Source: JALYUS01 sp038231255
GTDB lineage: Bacteria; Chloroflexota; Chloroflexia; Thermomicrobiales; JALYUS01
Direction of reading: 5' to 3'
Assembly: GCA_038231255.1 (NCBI GenBank)
Contig: JBBRLR010000006.1
Span: 21,856-85,855, forward strand
DNA length: 64,000 nucleotides
The stretch's first letter is position 1, and every line of letters begins with the position of its first letter. The notes beneath the pieces were generated by a model. It did no database searches. It worked only from the letters and a program-made list of their open reading frames with translations, and was not told the origin of the DNA. Both the position numbers and the translations under genes were made by a program. Shown here piece after piece: positions 59,005 through 64,000 of this stretch.

Positions 59005-59751
59005 TCACTCCCAACCCTGGCGCGTCCGCCCGCCCGTCATCTCGAACGGCCCGACGGGCCAGCGGAAGCAATCCTTGACCAGTGTATCAACCTGCTCCGG
59101 CGTCGCGATACCTTCCGCGACGATCTGCCGCGCCTCCCGGACGACAACCATCAAAATCCGATTCGCCACAAAACCCCAGTGCCGCGTGTCGTCGTTGATG
59201 ACCTCAGGATTTTTGCCGCACCGAGCGGCGACCGCGACGACCGCATCCCGCGTCGCATCGCTCGTTGCTTTGTGGACGGCGATCTCCGCTAATTTCATCA
59301 CGGGCACGGGGGACGCCCAATGCCAGCCGATCACTTGCGCGGGACGGTCGGTGGCATAGGCGAGGCCGGTGATCGGGAAGCCGGAGGTGTTCGAGGCGAG
59401 GATCGCGTGCGCGGGCGCGAGTGTATCGAGTTGCCGGAAAAGTCGCACCTTCAGGCCGAGGTCCTCCGGCACCGCCTCGACGACGAGGTCCACGCCCGCG
59501 CAGGCGGCGGCGAGATCGGTGAACGTGGCGAGGTGTTCGAGCGCCGCCGTCATCTGCTCCGGTGTCGTTTTGCCGAGTGCGATGCCACGCCGTAGGCCGT
59601 ATTTGCCGTGCTCGATCCGCTCCAGTGCCGTGGTCAGCGCTTCCGCACGGACATCGTAGAGATGCACGTCGTAGCCGCCCGCCGCCAGCACCTGGGCGAT
59701 CCCCGCCCCCATCACGCCCGCGCCGATCATCGCCACCGTCTTGACTTCCAC
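59005..59751 (-). CDS. 3-hydroxyacyl-CoA dehydrogenase family protein, short C-terminus
   Basis: A 248-residue NAD-dependent dehydrogenase. The Rossmann motif is MIGAGVMGAGIAQVLAAGGYDVHLYD. Catalytic-region blocks are ILASNTSGFPITGLA, GWHWASPVPVMKLAEI and NDDTRHWGFVANRI. It ends at GPFEMTGGRTRQGWE, about 30-40 residues before the usual end of 3-hydroxybutyryl-CoA dehydrogenases. GTG 59751 follows GGAGGGCGGAG. It may be a genuine short subfamily or truncated. Confidence 0.82.
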   Translation of the reverse strand: MEVKTVAMIGAGVMGAGIAQVLAAGGYDVHLYDVRAEALTTALERIEHGKYGLRRGIALGKTTPEQMTAALEHLATFTDLAAACAGVDLVVEAVPEDLGLKVRLFRQLDTLAPAHAILASNTSGFPITGLAYATDRPAQVIGWHWASPVPVMKLAEIAVHKATSDATRDAVVAVAARCGKNPEVINDDTRHWGFVANRILMVVVREARQIVAEGIATPEQVDTLVKDCFRWPVGPFEMTGGRTRQGWE

Positions 59752-59962
59752 GACTCCGCCCTCCTTTTTACTGCGATAGATGGGTAACAGGAGACAGTAT
59801 AGCGGGAGGAACCGCCAGAAATCGAAATGTTGTTGCATTGGCGGGCAAACCGTTGCGCATCCGGCGCAATCGCTGGCATGATGGGCGGCACAGCACGGCA
59901 TCGTTCGCGGTGGGGTTCTCGTGGGGCGTGGACGCACGCAGAAATTCGGAGGAGGGATCGGG

Positions 59963-60913
59963 ATGAAGATTGTTATCGGCGCGGAGCGACCGAACCGGAT
60001 GTTCAATCCGCTGGTGAAGGAATTCCCGGAGGTCGAGTTCGTCACGCCGACCAACGCGGAAGAAGAGCGCGCGGCGATGCGCGGCGCCGACGCCTTTCTT
60101 GGGCGAATCGGCGCGGAGAGTTTCGAGGCGGCAGGGCCGTCGCTCAAGTGGGTGCATTCGAGCGGCGCGGGGATCGAGACGATGGCGGCGATCCGCGATC
60201 TCGTGGACAGCGATGTCACGGTGACGAACATGCGCGGCGGGCACGGCCGCTGCATCGCCGAGCACGCCTTCGCGATGCTGCTCAGCCTGACCCGCCAGCT
60301 CGTGCCGCTGATGGAGAATCAGCGACAGCATACATGGGACGCGAACCGCGGCACGATGCGCGAACTGACCGGCAACACGATGGTGGTACTCGGCATGGGG
60401 ACGATCGGCAGCACGATCGCCCGGCGCGGCGCAGCCTTCGAGATGCGCGTGATCGGCGTGGACATGCAGCCCGTCGAGCCACCGCCCGGCGTCGAGGCCG
60501 TTTGGCCGCTCGAACGGCTCGATGAGGCGCTCGGCATCGCCGATGTCGTCGTCGTCGCCACGCCGCAGACCCACCTGACGCGCGGGCTGATGGACGCACG
60601 GCGCATCAACCTCATCAAGCAGGACGCCTTTTTGATCGTCATCTCGCGCGGCAAGATCATTGACGAAGCGGCGCTGATCGCCTCCCTCAAAGAGGGCCGA
60701 CTCGCGGGTGCAGGCTTGGATGTCACCTACACCGAGCCGCTCCCGCCGGACGACCCGCTCTGGGACGCACCGAACCTGATTCTCACGCCCCACTGCTCCG
60801 CCGCCTCCAAGCAGACGCAGGAGCGCACTCTGACTATTGCGCGCGAAAACCTACGCCGTTTCGTCGCGAACGAACCGCTCAATAACGTCTGCGACAAACG
60901 CGCGGGGTTCTGA
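59963..60913 (+). CDS. D-2-hydroxyacid dehydrogenase
   Basis: A 316-residue NAD(P)-dependent enzyme starting at ATG 59963 after GGAGGAGGG. Features: cofactor loop VLGMGTIGSTIA, catalytic Arg in VISRGKIIDE, Glu in GLDVTYTEPLP and His in LTPHCSAAS. It belongs to the broad 2-hydroxyacid dehydrogenase/glyoxylate reductase family; the substrate is not predictable. It is followed by a 9-nt inverted repeat. Confidence 0.9.
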   Translation: MKIVIGAERPNRMFNPLVKEFPEVEFVTPTNAEEERAAMRGADAFLGRIGAESFEAAGPSLKWVHSSGAGIETMAAIRDLVDSDVTVTNMRGGHGRCIAEHAFAMLLSLTRQLVPLMENQRQHTWDANRGTMRELTGNTMVVLGMGTIGSTIARRGAAFEMRVIGVDMQPVEPPPGVEAVWPLERLDEALGIADVVVVATPQTHLTRGLMDARRINLIKQDAFLIVISRGKIIDEAALIASLKEGRLAGAGLDVTYTEPLPPDDPLWDAPNLILTPHCSAASKQTQERTLTIARENLRRFVANEPLNNVCDKRAGF

Positions 60914-60930
60914 TCGAAACAGTCGAAGCT

Positions 60931-61015
60931 GGGGAGAACCGCAGAGGCCGCAAAGAGGGAGGAAGTGCTTCTCTTCCCCTCTTGCGGCCTTTGTGCTCTT
61001 GGCGCCTTTGCGGGT
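60931..61015. repeat. Inverted pair of 9-nt tandem repeats
   Basis: The left arm is GAACCGCAGAGGCCGCAAAG and the right arm holds CTTGCGGCCTTTGTGC and GCGCCTTTGCGG. The arms are complementary with mismatches. It sits between convergent genes, so it could terminate both transcripts. Confidence 0.7.
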
Positions 61016-61031
61016 CAGTTGCTTTCGTTGT

Positions 61032-61349
61032 TTATCCTGCGTCGTCTACTTCGATCTGCACCATGTCGCCTTCGACGCGGACGGGATATGTGGCGACGGG
61101 CATGACGGCCGGGAAGGTGCCGCGCCCGGTGCGGAGGTCAAAGATCGCGCCGTGGCGGGAGCACTCGATCGTGTGGCCCTCGATCACGCCGTCCGAGAGT
61201 TCGTTGCCGTCGTGCGTGCAGACATCTTCGATAGCGCGATACTCGCCCTCAACATTGGCGATCAGCACGTATGTCTCGCCTACCTCGACGACCTTCCGGC
61301 CCCCCTCAGGAATTTCCCCAACCTGCGCGACCGTGATGTAGTTCGCCAT
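61032..61349 (-). CDS. Rieske-type [2Fe-2S] ferredoxin
   Basis: A 105-residue Rieske domain with CTHDG and CSRHG, the Cys-His pairs 16 residues apart. It is of the NirD/biphenyl-dioxygenase ferredoxin type. ATG 61349 has AAAGG upstream; an ATG at 61367 lacks a site. It lies downstream of sufD, an order seen in suf clusters of Actinobacteria and Chloroflexi, so a role in the suf operon or as an electron carrier is likely. Confidence 0.9.
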   Translation of the reverse strand: MANYITVAQVGEIPEGGRKVVEVGETYVLIANVEGEYRAIEDVCTHDGNELSDGVIEGHTIECSRHGAIFDLRTGRGTFPAVMPVATYPVRVEGDMVQIEVDDAG

Positions 61350-61388
61350 CGGATCCGTACCTTTCATGAAACATCGTTACCGACAAAG

Positions 61389-61411
61389 AAGGGCGCACGG
61401 TTGTGCGCCCC
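61389..61411 (-). terminator. Possible terminator after sufD
   Basis: On the minus strand GGGCGCACAACCGTGCGCCC forms an 8-bp stem with a 4-base loop, followed by TTCTTTG. It lies between sufD and the Rieske gene and could reduce read-through. Confidence 0.5.
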
Positions 61412-61416
61412 CACCT

Positions 61417-61444
61417 GATTCTCAGTCCTCAGTCCTCAGCCCTA
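61417..61444. repeat. 7-nt tandem repeat (CTCAGTC)
   Basis: CTCAGTC-CTCAGTC-CTCAGCC occurs just outside the sufD stop. It is a single arm of the 7-nt repeat family and has no clear partner nearby. Confidence 0.55.
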
Positions 61445-61445
61445 C

Positions 61446-62780
61446 CTAATACCCCGTACCCGCGAGTTTCTTGTCAATCGCATCGCGCAGACGGGCGGCG
61501 AGGGCGGGCATCTGAATCTCGTCCTCGACCTGGGCGAAGAAGCCTTCGGCGATCAGGCGTTCGGCATCCTTGCGGGGCAGGCCACGCGCCATCAGGTAAA
61601 AGACCTGATTTTCGTCCACCTGGCCGAGCGTCGCGCCGTGCGTGCAGCGCACATCGTTCGCCTCGATCTCCAATTTCGGGATCGAGTCGGCGCGGGCGCG
61701 GTCGGACAGGAGCAGGTTACCGTTGCGCTGGTAGGCATTCGACTTCTGCGCGTGCGGGCGGACGTGGATCAGGCCGCTGTAGACGGTGCGCGCCATGTCC
61801 CGCAGGCCAAACTTAAAGAGCAGGTCGGAGACGCTGTTGCCCTTGACATGGTCCTGCAATGTCTCGTACGAAAAGATCTGCTTCTTGTCCGCGAAGGTGA
61901 GATTGAGGATACGCGCGTACGTTCCCTCGCCCTGCAAAACCGTATCTATGTTGTACTTCGACAGTTGGCCGCCGAGACCGACATTGATCGTCCGCGCGGT
62001 GCTGTCACGATCCTGCACGAGCCGCTGGGTGTGAAAGGAGTAGGTCGTCCGATTCCAGCGCTGCAAGTTCGCGTATTCGAGATGCGCGCCGTCGCGCACG
62101 ATCAACTCGACGACGGTGGCGGCGAAGCCCTGTGTGTCGCTCTGCGCGGACGCATACTCGTCCACGAGGTTCAGCGATGCCCCGGCATCCACGATCACCA
62201 GTGTGTGCGGGAACGCGCCGAGGTGGGGCGTCGTCGCCCAATAAACGGAATGGATCGGCAAGTCCACCGCCACGCCCTTCGGCACATAAACGAACGTGCC
62301 GCCGCTCCAGAACGCGCCGTGCAGAGCGGTAAATTTGCTTGTGTTCGCCGGGACCGCCTCGGTCATGAAGTGCGGACGGACAAGGTCTTCGTGCTCGCGC
62401 ATCGCCGTGGCGAGGTCGGTGAGGATGACACCCTGCGACCGCAGCCGCTCCGCGACCTCGGAGTGGATCGTGGTCGCGTCGTGCTGGATGAAGAGGCCAC
62501 CGCGCTCCTCGGCGTTTTCGAGCACATCGGCGATCTCCGCCGGGATGCCCTGCTCATCGAGCATCGGGCCATAGGGGAGCACGGAATCCATCTTTAGGCC
62601 TTTGAGATCGGTGCGCCGCCATTCCTCGTCGCGCAACGTTGGCATCGGAATGCTTTCGTACGCCTCCCAAGCTTCGAGTCGCTTGTGCAGTACCCACGCC
62701 GGTTCCTGCCGCGCCGCCGACAGCGCCTCAACCGCCTCGCGGCTGAAACCTTGTGTCGTTTCATTCATCACCGTTGCCAA
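61446..62780 (-). CDS. sufD: Fe-S cluster assembly protein SufD
   Basis: A 444-residue SufBD-fold protein of normal length: DEEWRRTDLKGL, FVYVPKGVAVDLPIHSVYWA, LSKYNIDTVLQGEGTY, HVKGNSVSDLLFKFGLRDMARTVYSGLI, CTHGATLGQVDENQVFYLMARGLPRKDAERLIAEGFF. With SufB and SufC it forms the scaffold for cluster assembly. The TTG start at 62780 has GGAGG eight bases upstream; the ATG four codons later is badly placed. Confidence 0.95.
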   Translation of the reverse strand: MATVMNETTQGFSREAVEALSAARQEPAWVLHKRLEAWEAYESIPMPTLRDEEWRRTDLKGLKMDSVLPYGPMLDEQGIPAEIADVLENAEERGGLFIQHDATTIHSEVAERLRSQGVILTDLATAMREHEDLVRPHFMTEAVPANTSKFTALHGAFWSGGTFVYVPKGVAVDLPIHSVYWATTPHLGAFPHTLVIVDAGASLNLVDEYASAQSDTQGFAATVVELIVRDGAHLEYANLQRWNRTTYSFHTQRLVQDRDSTARTINVGLGGQLSKYNIDTVLQGEGTYARILNLTFADKKQIFSYETLQDHVKGNSVSDLLFKFGLRDMARTVYSGLIHVRPHAQKSNAYQRNGNLLLSDRARADSIPKLEIEANDVRCTHGATLGQVDENQVFYLMARGLPRKDAERLIAEGFFAQVEDEIQMPALAARLRDAIDKKLAGTGY

Positions 62781-62822
62781 CTGCTAATCCTCCTCAAATG
62801 TCGTATGCCGTATATGAAGCGT

Positions 62823-63389
62823 TTAGGGTCGCGTGGGAATCTCGAAGAGTTTTCCGACGCGGACGCTAAATCCCGGCAGCACATTACTGCCGTCCAGTTC
62901 ATCTTCAGAATCAAGTTCGCGCGATCTTTCGTCCGCCGTATGAACGGTCACGGTCTGTGTCTTCGGCCAGAGCACCCAGACTAGCCGCGTGCCCATCTCC
63001 AAGTACTCGTGCACTTTGTCATGCACATCGTCAGCCATATCATTGGGGGAGACGACTTCAACCGCTAAATCCGGCGCTCCTTCCCAAAATCCTTTGGGTA
63101 AGTCTCCATACGGGACATGTTCATAGACGACAAAGGAGACATCCGGGATCCGCACAATATCGGGGCGCCGATGGAGAATGTAGCCGAGGCCATCCGGGAA
63201 TGTCATCCCGAGATTGCCGTTCTCGGCGTACGCGAAAATCAAGCGATAGACGAGCGCCGCGATAATACGATGCAAGACACCAGCACCAGGCATCTCCACC
63301 AACTCTCCGTCTACCAACTCAAATCGCTTGCCGGGGACTTCGGGCATCTGCCAGAGCTGCTCCGCCGTCACCGCTTGCTTGGTAATCAT
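62823..63389 (-). CDS. Uma2 family endonuclease-like protein (DUF820)
   Basis: A 188-residue PD-(D/E)XK-fold protein: MPEVPGKRFELVDGELVEMP, RIPDVSFVVYEHVP and APDLAVEVVSPNDMADDVHDKVHEYLEMGTRLVWVLWPKTQTV. Uma2 proteins are abundant in Cyanobacteria, Deinococcus and Chloroflexi; their function is unproven. It sits between sufB and sufD on the same strand, where no such gene is normally found, so it is probably an insertion into the operon. Confidence 0.88.
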   Translation of the reverse strand: MITKQAVTAEQLWQMPEVPGKRFELVDGELVEMPGAGVLHRIIAALVYRLIFAYAENGNLGMTFPDGLGYILHRRPDIVRIPDVSFVVYEHVPYGDLPKGFWEGAPDLAVEVVSPNDMADDVHDKVHEYLEMGTRLVWVLWPKTQTVTVHTADERSRELDSEDELDGSNVLPGFSVRVGKLFEIPTRP

Positions 63390-63459
63390 CGCGCCATTCC
63401 GTTCACGCACGCGGGCGACCACAAAGGATCGCCCGCGTCCCTGTTTCCGCAGGGTGAAA

Positions 63460-64000
63460 TTAGCCGACCGAGCCTTCCAGTTGCAACTGGATCAGGCGGT
63501 TGAGTTCGAGCGCGTACTCCATCGGCAATTCCTTGACAATCGGCTCGATGAAGCCGTTGACGATCATCGCGATCGCCTCGTCCTCGGAGATGCCGCGGCT
63601 CTTCAGGTAGAAAATCTGCTCGTCGCCGACCTTGGAGACGGTCGCCTCGTGGCCGATGTTCACCTTCTCTTCCTCGATCTCGATGTAGGGGTAGGTGTCC
63701 GTCCGGCTTTCCTCGTCCATCAGCAAGGCGTCGCAGCGGACATTGCTCTTCGCATTCTCCGCGCCGGGATAGACCTTCAGGAGGCCGCGATACGAAGCCC
63801 GCCCGCCATCCTTGGAGATGGACTTCGAGAGGATGGTGCTGGAGGTGTTCGGCGCGACATGGACGACCTTGCCGCCCGCGTCCTGATGCTGCCCCTTGCC
63901 GGCGAAGGCGACGGACAGGATGTCCCCGTGCGCGCCCGGCTCCATCAGGTAGATGGCGGGGTACTTCATCGTCAGCTTCGAGCCGAGGTTGCCGTCCACC
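63460..64000 (-). CDS. sufB: Fe-S cluster assembly protein SufB (C-terminal part, runs off window)
   Basis: About 180 C-terminal residues of SufB: SKLTMKYPAIYLMEPGAHGDILSVAFAGKGQHQDAGGKVVHVAPNTSS, LLKVYPGAENAKSNVRCDALLMDEESRTDTYPYIE and EATVSKVGDEQIFYLKSRGISEDEAIAMIVNGF. The frame is open to the right edge, so the start lies beyond 64000. The conserved Cys in SNVRCDALL is present. It is the upstream gene of the suf cluster with Uma2, sufD and Rieske following. Confidence 0.95.
   Translation of the reverse strand, partial: VDGNLGSKLTMKYPAIYLMEPGAHGDILSVAFAGKGQHQDAGGKVVHVAPNTSSTILSKSISKDGGRASYRGLLKVYPGAENAKSNVRCDALLMDEESRTDTYPYIEIEEEKVNIGHEATVSKVGDEQIFYLKSRGISEDEAIAMIVNGFIEPIVKELPMEYALELNRLIQLQLEGSVG

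Noticed and set aside
59005..59007. The TGA ending the hydroxyacyl-CoA dehydrogenase as a second selenocysteine codon
   Set aside because: The sequence after it runs straight into the ribosome site of the next gene. There is no conserved Cys position or family sequence beyond the stop.

Overview
The window looks like a chromosomal segment of a high-GC, free-living bacterium, most probably a Chloroflexota lineage near Thermomicrobia. That is inferred from the gene mix: F420-type PPOX/nitroreductase, arsM plus arsN, many DinB-fold proteins, a sedolisin protease, SufBD with a Rieske ferredoxin, and dense intergenic repeats. There is no rRNA, tRNA, CRISPR array or transposase gene. Both ends cut a gene: a cyclophilin at the left edge and sufB at the right edge.

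Layout. 1-5 kb: two cyclophilins, a histidine phosphatase, a sarcosine/methyltryptophan-type oxidase and DinB-like proteins. 5-9 kb: a secreted S53 (sedolisin) protease with TIG and SH3 domains, divergent from an unusual Asn/Gly/Phe-repeat surface protein. 9-13.5 kb: a selenoprotein candidate (redoxin with a UxxC active site fused to a DsbD-N-like domain; the UGA is followed by a bSECIS-like hairpin), then a sugar-type ABC transporter (two permeases and a lipoprotein binding protein). 13.7-21 kb: a stand-alone YcaO enzyme, a 1071-residue BNR-repeat protein, a glycosyltransferase and a frameshifted MFS transporter. 21-24.8 kb: an arsenic island (aquaporin-arsC-arsR-arsR-arsM-arsN) with readable promoters and three operator-like sites. 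25-36 kb: a PPOX-nitroreductase fusion, a broken eIF2B-family gene beside an arginase-fold protein, GNAT, TolB-like, DinB, PAP2, CBS and NAPRTase genes, a RelE-type toxin-antitoxin pair, a methyltransferase and an EEP nuclease. 36-40 kb: the two subunits of a sulfopyruvate/phosphonopyruvate-type TPP decarboxylase, separated by a 2.8 kb accessory block holding a PIN remnant, a DinB gene, a MITE and a VapC module. 40-47 kb: acetyl-CoA synthetase, an A-type Fe-S carrier, a secreted double-psi barrel protein, an aldo/keto reductase, a COG1964-type radical SAM protein and a TIGR04283-type glycosyltransferase. 47-53 kb: a complete MurNAc/GlcNAc recycling set (namZ, murQ, a BadF-type kinase, nagA and a SIS-domain deaminase). 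53-64 kb: an ABC-2 exporter with a tiny membrane protein, a PLD lipoprotein, dehydrogenases, Rieske, sufD, Uma2 and sufB.

Three kinds of repeat structure run through the intergenic DNA. A 114-bp palindromic MITE-like element occurs in three copies, one with a 5-bp target duplication. Inverted pairs of 9-nt tandem repeats of the CGCAAAGAN / CGCAGAGGA type occur at several loci. Inverted pairs of 7-nt tandem repeats such as GTGCTGA, GTGGGCA and CTCAGTC also occur, two of them read as protein sequence. The observations most worth checking are the selenoprotein fusion and these repeat families.
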